From: an uncultured Collinsella sp. | Lineage (GTDB): Bacteria; Actinomycetota; Coriobacteriia; Coriobacteriales; Coriobacteriaceae | Direction of reading: 5' to 3' | NCBI GenBank assembly: GCA_905213265.1 | Contig: CAJMHR010000073.1 | Location: forward strand, 1 to 5,307 | Length of the DNA stretch: 5,307 bases | In this document: one piece after another, positions 1-5,307 of the stretch | Layout: each line of letters opens with the position of its first letter | Position numbering within the stretch: position 1 is the stretch's first letter | Program-made: the position numbers and the translations under genes | The notes under the pieces: model-generated | Database searches by the model: none | What the model was told of the DNA's origin: nothing | What the model saw: the letters and a program-made list of their open reading frames with translations, nothing else

Positions 1-144
1 GTGGGCGGCGGCGTCAAGACGGCCGACCTGCCGCAGCTCAAGGCCACCGGCGTCGATGGCTTCTTTGTGGTGAGCGCCGTCTGCAGTGCCGACGACCCCT
101 ACGTCGCCGCCAAGGAGCTTGTCGATACCTGGCAGCAGGCATAG
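1..144 (+). CDS. thiE: Thiamine-phosphate synthase-like protein, C-terminal end (partial)
   Basis: The last 47 codons of a gene that enters from the left edge are read in frame 1. They end at TAG (142-144), with a second in-frame stop, TAA, two codons later. The fragment starts with a GGGV glycine loop, continues with the segment TGVDGFFVVSAVCSADDP, and ends in an Ala/Leu-rich helix. This order (GGI loop, then aGaDGvxvvSAI, then AxDPxxAA) matches the C-terminus of ThiE/TenI TIM-barrel proteins. There the two loops hold the phosphate of the substrate. ThiE joins hydroxymethylpyrimidine pyrophosphate to thiazole phosphate to make thiamine phosphate in the cytoplasm. The N-terminal catalytic part is outside the window, so a TenI-like thiazole tautomerase or another phosphate-binding TIM barrel cannot be excluded. 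The first base is not a start: GTG at position 1 is an internal Val codon. Confidence 0.68.
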   Translation: MGGGVKTADLPQLKATGVDGFFVVSAVCSADDPYVAAKELVDTWQQA

Positions 145-187
145 GCATAAGCCGAGCAGCTAATCCGCAGCCTCACATCTTCAGCAA

Positions 188-235
188 TGGAAAGCGCATC
201 CCAGTTTGGACCTCCATTCCGGGATGCGCTTTCCA
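188..235. terminator. Perfect 15-bp inverted repeat between convergent genes, probable bidirectional terminator
   Basis: The left arm 188-202 and the right arm 221-235 are exact reverse complements (core GGAAAGCGCATCCC / GGGATGCGCTTTCC), with an 18-base spacer. The spacer contains a small nested TGG/CCA pair. The element starts 44 bases after the thiE-like stop and lies 10 bases past the patatin stop on the other strand, the classic place for a shared terminator. Neither side has a real T-tract: only the CTTTCC at the end of each arm is pyrimidine-rich. It is therefore not a textbook intrinsic terminator and could instead be a 3'-end stabilising hairpin. Confidence 0.6.
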
Positions 236-245
236 CATGCGACCC

Positions 246-1115
246 TTACCCCGCCAGATACGCTTCCAACGCCGGCAAAGTCGCCTCCGCATCGCGGCGA
301 CCAATCTGGTAGATGCGCTCAAGTTCATCGGGCTCACGACACAGCGACGGCACCTTCACCGATTCGCTCGGACGCACCACAAAGATATCGCCGGCGGCCT
401 CACGACGCGCCAAATCATCGAGCGTGGCATTGTAGACCTCATGCCGATGCTCAAGCGCTGCGACAAACTCCGGATAGTGACGGAACACGCGACGCAGCAT
501 GGGCATCACGCTGTTGGGCTGCTTCACAAAGCCCGCCGGCTGCGTGAGTACCACGATATTGCGGTCATACCCCTGCGCAAACAGCCAAGCGCTGGGAATA
601 GAGTCAGCCACGCCACCATCCAGATACTTATGCCCGTCAATAGCAACGGGACGCGTCGCCACAGGAATCGCCGATGACGCCCGGATCCACTCGATATCGC
701 GCTCATCGCCATAGGGCAGGTCGTGATAGACGGCCTTGCCCGTCTCGATATCGGTACACACGCACGTAAATCGCATGGGGCAGGCGCGGTACGCCTCCAA
801 GTCGATGGGATCGCGCTCGATAGGCACCTCGTGATAGGCAAAATCGGCATTGAACATATCGCCGGTCCGCAGCCAGCTTGCTACACCCGCATAGCGCTTG
901 TCGGCGCAATAAGCCTTGTTGTAGCGAATGGCGCGGCCGATCTGGCGCGATTTAAAGTTGTAGCCAAACGCCGCGCCCGCCGAGACACCCACCATATGGT
1001 CGCAAGTTAAGCCGTGCTCCATCCAAACGTCGAGCACGCCCGCCGTATACATACCGCGGTAGCCGCCTCCCTCGAGTGCCAGCCCCACTGTGCGCGTCGT
1101 ATTTGACTGTGCCAT
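246..1115 (-). CDS. Patatin-like phospholipase, YjjU-type
   Basis: A 289-residue protein, a predicted serine acyl hydrolase acting on phospholipid or other acyl esters. The patatin signature is complete. The oxyanion-hole loop GGGYRG is at residues 16-21, the nucleophile elbow GVSAG at 43-47 (Ser45), and the catalytic Asp166 in DGG (166-168). The sequence RASSAIP (145-151) before the Asp and the DSIP after DGG are typical of the YjjU branch, as is the C-terminal YQIGRRDAEATL helix. No signal peptide or membrane segment is visible, so it should be cytoplasmic or peripherally membrane-bound. The ATG at 1115 is supported by GGAG (1124-1127 on this strand) eight bases upstream, and the glycine loop begins 15 residues in, as expected. 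The gene is monocistronic here. It converges on the thiE-like gene and diverges from the large GGDEF/EAL gene. The natural substrate cannot be told from sequence. Confidence 0.9.
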   Translation of the reverse strand: MAQSNTTRTVGLALEGGGYRGMYTAGVLDVWMEHGLTCDHMVGVSAGAAFGYNFKSRQIGRAIRYNKAYCADKRYAGVASWLRTGDMFNADFAYHEVPIERDPIDLEAYRACPMRFTCVCTDIETGKAVYHDLPYGDERDIEWIRASSAIPVATRPVAIDGHKYLDGGVADSIPSAWLFAQGYDRNIVVLTQPAGFVKQPNSVMPMLRRVFRHYPEFVAALEHRHEVYNATLDDLARREAAGDIFVVRPSESVKVPSLCREPDELERIYQIGRRDAEATLPALEAYLAG

Positions 1116-1151
1116 GCGACCATCTCCGTCCCCACAAATTCAAACGGAACA

Positions 1152-1180
1152 AGTATACCCGTCAACATACATCGTCTCAG
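1152..1180 (-). promoter_or_regulatory. Candidate sigma-70-type promoter for the patatin gene
   Basis: Read on the minus strand, CTGAGA (1175-1180, 4 of 6 to TTGACA) is followed after exactly 17 bases by TATACT (1152-1157, 5 of 6 to TATAAT). Transcription would start near 1145, giving a leader of about 30 bases that contains the GGAG ribosome binding site at 1124-1127. Position, spacing and direction all fit. The -35 box is only moderate, and no experimental start is known. Confidence 0.45.
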
Positions 1181-1244
1181 TCGCATTTTCATCGAACATC
1201 GCATCGTCGCGCTACCGTTTGTCGAATAATAGCCGCCCACAGCA

Positions 1245-1269
1245 TGTGCACCCATATATAATTGTGCAC
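1245..1269. promoter_or_regulatory. TATAAT box flanked by two TGTGCAC boxes, candidate operator/promoter
   Basis: A perfect TATAAT hexamer (1257-1262, plus strand) sits between two copies of TGTGCAC (1245-1251 and 1263-1269), each containing the palindrome GTGCAC, with 18 bases between copies. The layout suggests a -10 element overlapped by a regulator site. No good -35 box lies 16-18 bases upstream, so the promoter would need an activator or is not a true one. It is the best -10 on the strand of the 905-residue GGDEF/EAL gene, which would then have a leader of about 170 bases. Confidence 0.35.
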
Positions 1270-1287
1270 TATTGTTTACACTACTCA

Positions 1288-1302
1288 GCTGTTATCAACA
1301 GC
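1288..1302. promoter_or_regulatory. 15-bp perfect palindrome, candidate regulator-binding site
   Basis: GCTGTT and AACAGC arms flank a central ATC, making a complete dyad. It lies in the AT-rich core of the divergent region, about 20 bases downstream of the TGTGCAC/TATAAT element. A dimeric transcription factor is the simplest reader. The right half also contains TTATCAACA, one base from the DnaA-box consensus TTATCCACA, but a lone variant box is weak evidence for DnaA binding. Confidence 0.35.
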
Positions 1303-1439
1303 GAACATTAACCGGCAAATTAACTCAACAACGCGGCAAGGCGGGGGCCTGGATACATGCAAAGCGCTGAGCAACGACGCGTGTACACAACGAGCTCGCC
1401 CGACGCAATCCGCCCCGACCTCAGAAAGCCGCTTAGAAC

Positions 1440-4157
1440 ATGGAAACTGTCAGCAATTACACCGAAACGCTCGAAAAGACCGTCCGCGACCTTCTCGAAC
1501 GTCAAGACGATCTGATCAGGACCGCCTTTACCGACCAGCTTACCGGGCTTGGTAACCGCGGCGGCTTTGCCCGCTCCCTCGAAGAACTCTGGGAGCAGGA
1601 CGCCCCCGTTACCATGGCGTTCATCGATATCGACAATCTCAAGCACTGCAACGACGTCTTTGGCCATGACGAGGGCAACCGCTATATCTTGCAGGTAAGT
1701 CTCTATCTTAAGCTGTATATGAAGGTGGGCGAAGCGGCGTTTCGCATAGGCGGCGACGAGTTTGCCATCCTATCTACGATTGCAACCGAGGACGACCTCG
1801 CCGAACGTCTGAAACACTGCCGAACGGTTCTGCTCAAAAACAACGATTCCGAGATGCCCCGCTCGTTTAGCTACGGAGTGTCACATGCCGACCCCGCCCT
1901 GGGCGAAGCTTCCAATCGCATGACGCTCGATGCCGACCATCGCATGTACGACTACAAGCTACGTCATGCCATGCACCTCGATCGACGTAATATCACGCAA
2001 GTTCACGCCGACGACTTCGAAATAAGCGATCGTATTTTTGACGCCTTTTCGATGCTCAACGAGGGCCGTTATTTCTTTATCGAGAACTTGGACAAACATC
2101 GCACCCTTTGGTCACAAGGTGCCTTGCGCGATCTTGGCCTTCCCTCGGAGCACATAGACAACTGTCGCGATTACTGGAAAACGCGCGTCCATCCCGACGA
2201 CCTTGAGGCCTGCATCAACGACATCGGCCAAGTCTACAACGGCACCAAGCACCGTCGCGTCATGCAGTATCGTGTGCGCAACGCCGTAGGCGACTACGTC
2301 CTTTGCCGTGCTCGCGGGTTTCGTATCGACGGCGACGGAAATGTCCCCTCGCTCTATGTCGGCGAGCTCGTCAACCACTCGCTTGCCGAAACCGTCGACG
2401 CCGCCACAGGCCTCGGAACGCAGCGCATGCTGGCCAACGCCATCGACGCCTGCCGCCGCGATCGTTGCGAGACAGGGCTTATAGCGGTGCGCGTTCGTGG
2501 CACGACAAAGCTCAACGAGCTCTACGGGGCCGAGGCTGTCGACAACATGCTTGCCGAATACGCAGGCCGCATGCTGTCGATCACCCGCGGCAGGAGCAGG
2601 GTCTACCGTTCACGAAGCGTCCAGTTCGTCGTGCTCAGCAACGACCTGGACCACGTGGCATTCGAGCAACTGACCCGCCACCTTAAAGAGGCCGTTTTCG
2701 CTCCTGTTCGAATCGCAGGCGACACCATTACTCCCGTCTGTCTTGTCGTCCCGGCCTTTTACGAGCACTTAACCCATCAAGCGACCGCCGTTTTAGGCGA
2801 ACTCGACCGTCGCCTTCGCACGGCCGGCGGGCTTGTTCCCAACGACAGTCTCCCCATACCCGAGGCGGAGCGCAAAAGCGCCATAGCCGAACGTATCGAC
2901 TCGCTCACGGGCCTCTATCGACCCAGCGAGTTTATGCGGCGCGCCAACGCATTTCTCGAGGCAAGGCGCAACGGCACCTGGTGCATCGCCACGGTCGACA
3001 TGGGCCACATGCGCCTGTTTAATGAATGGCACGGCCAGGCCGAGGGCGACCGCGTACTCGCCGATGTGGGCACGGTCCTCAAGGATATCGAGAATGCCGA
3101 TATGGGCGTCGCAGGGTACTGGGGCCAAGATGACTTTTGCGTACTCATCCCCTTTAAGCACATCACCGTCCATCAAATCTACAACCGCGTTCGCGAGGCA
3201 GTAGCCAGGCATGATGACGGCGTAGGTTTTTGGCCGTCCATGGGCGTTTACCCCATCGACTCCAATGAGGAGATCACCATCGATGCGCAGGCGAAGGCCA
3301 TGTTTACCAATCGGCGCGCAAAAAACGACTTCAAGGAGCGCATTGCCATTTTCTGCCCCGCGGAGTACGAGCGCGAAGTCGTGTTCCACCGCACGCTGAC
3401 CGAATTCCAGTACGCGCTCTCGGACGGTCGCATTACCTACCACTTGCAACCCCAGGTCGATATGGAAACCGGCGAGATTATTGGTGCCGAAGCACTCACC
3501 CGCTGGATTGACAAGGACGGCTCTCTCATTTCGCCCGCAACGTTTATCCCCGCACTCGAGGAAAGCGGCTTTGTGGTGACGCTCGACAAGTACATTTGGC
3601 AGGGTGTCGCCTCGTGGCTGCGCGAGCGCATCGATCGAGGACTTCGCGTGGTTCCGATCTCGCTTAATGTGTCGCGCGTGGATATCCTTGCCTGCGACGT
3701 TGCCGAACATATGGGGGCGCTCGCCGCCCAATACAACCTACCGCCCGAGCTCGTGCGTATCGAGATTACCGAGACGGCTTATACGGGGGAGTCCGAGGCC
3801 GTGGACAAACTGACAGCCGACCTGCACACCCGTGGCTTCTCGACCTACATGGACGATTTTGGCACCGGCCAGTCCACGCTCGCGATGCTCAAGAACGTCA
3901 ACGTCGACGTCATCAAGCTCGACCGCACCTTTGTGCCCACCGACCGCGATCAAGGCCGCAGCACGCAAATCATTTCATCGATGCTCGAAATGGCGCAGTC
4001 GCTCCATCTGCCCGTCGTGGTCGAAGGCGTCGAGACAAATGAGCAGGCGAACATGCTACGACAAATGGGCGCCCGCTACGCTCAGGGCTTCCTCTACTAC
4101 CGCCCCATGCAGGCGAAGGATTTTGAGGCATTGCTCGATGGCGGCAATAACAACTGA
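1440..4157 (+). CDS. GGDEF-PAS-GGDEF-GGDEF-EAL cyclic-di-GMP synthase/phosphodiesterase
   Basis: A 905-residue soluble protein predicted to make and degrade a cyclic dinucleotide. Domains in order: a short signalling helix (about 5-28); GGDEF1 (about 29-180) with LTGLGNR at 34-40, metal Asp63, Asn71 and RIGGDEF at 102-108; PAS (about 196-312) with the typical RVHPDD turn at 249-254; GGDEF2 (about 318-445), where GGDEF has become RSVQF (392-396); GGDEF3 (about 484-640), where it reads GQDDF (562-566); and EAL (about 648-900). The EAL domain looks active: Gln670, Glu684 of EALTR, Asn743, Glu775, Asp805/Asp806 of DDFGTG, Lys826, Glu862, Glu865 and Gln882 are all present. GGDEF1 is intact except for Asn80 where PleD has Asp344, and KxxE (95-98) replaces the RxxD inhibitory site. 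No membrane segment or signal peptide is seen. ATG 1440 is the only reasonable start, because TAG at 1434 closes the frame upstream; its ribosome site (AGAAAG, 1423-1428) is weak. The net activity in the cell is unknown. Confidence 0.93.
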   Translation: METVSNYTETLEKTVRDLLERQDDLIRTAFTDQLTGLGNRGGFARSLEELWEQDAPVTMAFIDIDNLKHCNDVFGHDEGNRYILQVSLYLKLYMKVGEAAFRIGGDEFAILSTIATEDDLAERLKHCRTVLLKNNDSEMPRSFSYGVSHADPALGEASNRMTLDADHRMYDYKLRHAMHLDRRNITQVHADDFEISDRIFDAFSMLNEGRYFFIENLDKHRTLWSQGALRDLGLPSEHIDNCRDYWKTRVHPDDLEACINDIGQVYNGTKHRRVMQYRVRNAVGDYVLCRARGFRIDGDGNVPSLYVGELVNHSLAETVDAATGLGTQRMLANAIDACRRDRCETGLIAVRVRGTTKLNELYGAEAVDNMLAEYAGRMLSITRGRSRVYRSRSVQFVVLSNDLDHVAFEQLTRHLKEAVFAPVRIAGDTITPVCLVVPAFYEHLTHQATAVLGELDRRLRTAGGLVPNDSLPIPEAERKSAIAERIDSLTGLYRPSEFMRRANAFLEARRNGTWCIATVDMGHMRLFNEWHGQAEGDRVLADVGTVLKDIENADMGVAGYWGQDDFCVLIPFKHITVHQIYNRVREAVARHDDGVGFWPSMGVYPIDSNEEITIDAQAKAMFTNRRAKNDFKERIAIFCPAEYEREVVFHRTLTEFQYALSDGRITYHLQPQVDMETGEIIGAEALTRWIDKDGSLISPATFIPALEESGFVVTLDKYIWQGVASWLRERIDRGLRVVPISLNVSRVDILACDVAEHMGALAAQYNLPPELVRIEITETAYTGESEAVDKLTADLHTRGFSTYMDDFGTGQSTLAMLKNVNVDVIKLDRTFVPTDRDQGRSTQIISSMLEMAQSLHLPVVVEGVETNEQANMLRQMGARYAQGFLYYRPMQAKDFEALLDGGNNN

Positions 4158-4213
4158 TACGCTCGCGCGCAAAACGCCACCGTCGAAGGGGATATTTGTC
4201 TCCATTAGCTAAC

Positions 4214-4248
4214 TTATATCCCCAATTCAAACCGAATTGGGGATATGA
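4214..4248 (+). repeat. Strong intergenic stem-loop before the second GGDEF gene
   Basis: The arms ATATCCCCAATTC (4216-4228) and GAATTGGGGATAT (4234-4246) are perfect complements with a five-base AAACC loop. The stem gains a U-G and a U-A pair at the base. It lies in the 127-base gap between the two GGDEF genes, about 20 bases before the ribosome binding site. No T-tract follows, so it is a poor intrinsic terminator. It could be an mRNA-processing or stability element, an attenuator, or an operator in DNA form: TATGAT (4244-4249), a possible -10 box, overlaps the right arm. An extra GGGGATAT copy at 4188-4195 can compete for the left arm. Confidence 0.6.
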
Positions 4249-4268
4249 TACAAACCGTTGTTCCGCCC

Positions 4269-4282
4269 AAGGAGGTTATCCA
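4269..4282 (+). promoter_or_regulatory. Extended Shine-Dalgarno site of the second GGDEF gene
   Basis: AAGGAGGTTATCCA matches 13 of 14 bases of AAGGAGGTGATCCA, the complement of the conserved 3' end of bacterial 16S rRNA. GGAGG ends nine bases before the ATG at 4285, which fixes that start. This is much stronger than the site of the upstream 905-residue gene and predicts efficient initiation. Confidence 0.85.
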
Positions 4283-4284
4283 TC

Positions 4285-5307
4285 ATGAACGAGTCGTATC
4301 GCCTGGGCGAGCAATCGATTATTGCCTATCTTCAGCGACTTGCGAACGGCGTCTCGACCGCCGAACTCGATGTTGCCGCGCTGCCTGCTGGGCTACGCGC
4401 CGTTGGCGAGCAACTGCAAAAGACGCATGCCATCCTGCAACAAGAGCGCCAGCTGCTTGAGCGCAACGCCTATATCGACCCGCTCACCAACTTGGGCAAC
4501 CGCAGCGGACTCGACCGTCACGTCGAGCAACTCTGGCGCAAAGGCAGCCCCTTCACCTGCGCCTATATTGACATCGACCATCTCAAGCATTGCAATGATA
4601 GGTTTGGCCACGCCGAAGGCAATCGCTATATTCTGAGCATCTGCCGCACGCTCTCCGAAACCATGGAGCACGATGAGATGCTGTTCCGTATCGGTGGAGA
4701 CGAGTTTGTGCTCATCTCGCTCTCCGCAAACGAGACTGAACTCGAGCAGCGCTTGGAGCAGATACGCGCCGGGCTGGTCGAGGCGAGCTCAGGTGGCAAG
4801 GCGCCCATGATCGCCAGCTTTAGCTTTGGCTGCTCGCGCGTCGATCCACTTGCTGGCGACACGCGTCGCCAGATGACGATGGATGCCGATCGCAAGATGT
4901 ATCGCTATAAGCTTATGCATCGTGTGCAGCAACCGAAAGACGATGACGCCCCGCAACGCCCAATCGTCGATCAGCTTCCCTGCAACGACCGCGTATTCCA
5001 AGCGATCTCCATGAGCTCCGAGACGCGCTATCCGTTTATCCTCAATCTCGATACGGGCGAATCGCAATGGTCGGTTAACGCCGTGCGCGATTTTGACCTG
5101 CCCTCCCAGCACCCTTTTAACTCACTCGACATGTGGCTCGCCCGCGTTCATCCCGAGGACCGCGACAACGTACGCGCCGAGCTCGACATGGTGATACACG
5201 GCACATGGCACTTCCACTACATGCAGTATCGCGTAATGGACGCCACCGGAAAATACGTGCTTTGCGACTGCACGGGCTACCGCTTGGACGGCACCGATAC
5301 CGAGCCC
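4285..5307 (+). CDS. GGDEF-PAS protein paralogous to the upstream gene (partial, runs off the right edge)
   Basis: 341 codons are open to the window edge, so the C-terminus is missing. Residues 1-60 form a helical N-terminus, probably coiled coil from about 36 to 60, roughly 30 residues longer than in the upstream paralogue. The GGDEF domain spans about 61-213, with LTNLGNR (67-73), Asp96/Asp98, Asn104 and RIGGDEF (135-141). The active site appears intact for diguanylate cyclase-type chemistry (two NTP to a cyclic dinucleotide). As in the neighbour, Asn113 replaces the guanine-contacting Asp of PleD, and the inhibitory RxxD is absent (EHDE at 128-131). A PAS domain follows (about 235 to the end) with ARVHPED at 286-292 and MQYRV at 313-317, both nearly the same as in the neighbour. 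By analogy I expect further GGDEF-like and EAL domains beyond the edge, but that part is not visible. No membrane segment is seen. The gene may be cotranscribed with the upstream one. Confidence 0.9.
   Translation, partial: MNESYRLGEQSIIAYLQRLANGVSTAELDVAALPAGLRAVGEQLQKTHAILQQERQLLERNAYIDPLTNLGNRSGLDRHVEQLWRKGSPFTCAYIDIDHLKHCNDRFGHAEGNRYILSICRTLSETMEHDEMLFRIGGDEFVLISLSANETELEQRLEQIRAGLVEASSGGKAPMIASFSFGCSRVDPLAGDTRRQMTMDADRKMYRYKLMHRVQQPKDDDAPQRPIVDQLPCNDRVFQAISMSSETRYPFILNLDTGESQWSVNAVRDFDLPSQHPFNSLDMWLARVHPEDRDNVRAELDMVIHGTWHFHYMQYRVMDATGKYVLCDCTGYRLDGTDTEP

Larger units (their letters stand above)
1116..1439. other. Divergent intergenic region between patatin and GGDEF/EAL genes
   Basis: 324 bases lie between the two divergent start codons. 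The part nearest the patatin gene carries its likely promoter. The middle (about 1245-1302) is noticeably AT-rich compared with the surrounding genes and holds the repeated TGTGCAC boxes and a 15-bp palindrome. The part from about 1330 to 1439 is GC-rich again. It contains a GTGTACAC palindrome (1381-1388) and a short AGGC/GCCT hairpin (1339-1350), but no gene that I can support. Open frames here have no recognisable protein features or ribosome binding sites. If the large gene is transcribed from the AT-rich core, its leader would be over 130 bases long. I looked for a cyclic-di-GMP riboswitch in it and found no convincing match. Confidence 0.6.

Noticed and set aside
237..677. Open frame of 146 codons on the plus strand opposite the patatin gene
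   Set aside because: It is antisense to conserved patatin sequence, has no convincing ribosome site, and its translation is rich in Arg and His as is typical of shadow frames.
1293..1301. Replication origin or DnaA-binding region at TTATCAACA
   Set aside because: There is only one imperfect box, with no cluster of further boxes, no dnaA or dnaN neighbours and no strand-change signal beyond one divergent pair.
1320..1439. Possible cyclic-di-GMP (GEMM) riboswitch in the leader of the large gene
   Set aside because: GCAAAGC at about 1359-1365 recalls a GEMM motif, but the partner loop, receptor and paired stems are not present. A covariance-model search would settle it.
246..1439. A complete CBASS defence operon built on the patatin gene
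   Set aside because: There is no CD-NTase, Cap2/Cap3 or HORMA gene. The patatin gene is divergent, and its RASSAIP and YQIGR features fit the YjjU branch better than CapV.
1262..1555. Open frame of 97 codons in the divergent region that overlaps the start of the GGDEF/EAL gene
   Set aside because: It runs in a different frame into the GGDEF coding sequence, lacks a ribosome binding site and has low-complexity composition with no known motif.
2793..3731. Open frame of 312 codons on the minus strand inside the 905-residue gene
   Set aside because: It lies wholly opposite the GGDEF3/EAL coding sequence, which has clear conserved motifs. Its translation shows no recognisable family, and long antisense frames are expected in GC-rich genes.

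Overview
The window is GC-rich, and its genes favour C or G at third codon positions. It carries the tail of a thiamin gene, a patatin-family lipase and two large multidomain cyclic-di-GMP enzymes. These two large proteins, soluble and mixing GGDEF, PAS and EAL domains in tandem, together with the base composition suggest a high-GC anaerobic gut actinobacterium such as Collinsella or another Coriobacteriia. That assignment is a judgement from style. No rRNA or other taxonomic marker is present.

Layout. Positions 1-144 (+) hold the last 47 codons of a thiamine-phosphate synthase-like gene. A long perfect hairpin at 188-235 sits between this gene and the convergent patatin-like phospholipase at 246-1115 (-). 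A 324-base divergent region (1116-1439) follows. It contains a plausible promoter for the patatin gene, a TATAAT box flanked by two TGTGCAC boxes, and a 15-bp palindrome. Positions 1440-4157 (+) encode a 905-residue protein ordered GGDEF - PAS - degenerate GGDEF - degenerate GGDEF - EAL. A 127-base gap with a strong stem-loop and an unusually extended ribosome binding site leads to a second, paralogous GGDEF-PAS protein at 4285. This gene is still open at the end of the window after 341 codons.

How the parts work together. The two large proteins are tandem duplicates in function and sequence and most likely form a locus that makes and degrades a cyclic dinucleotide. The first has an intact GGDEF active site and an EAL domain with every catalytic residue I could check. 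Both paralogues carry Asn instead of Asp at the position that contacts the guanine base in PleD, in an otherwise intact active site, and both lack the RxxD product-inhibition site. The product and its regulation may therefore differ from the textbook diguanylate cyclase. The patatin gene is divergent and shares only the regulatory region; a functional link to the cyclic-dinucleotide genes is unproven. I see no CRISPR array, insertion sequence, tRNA or phage element.
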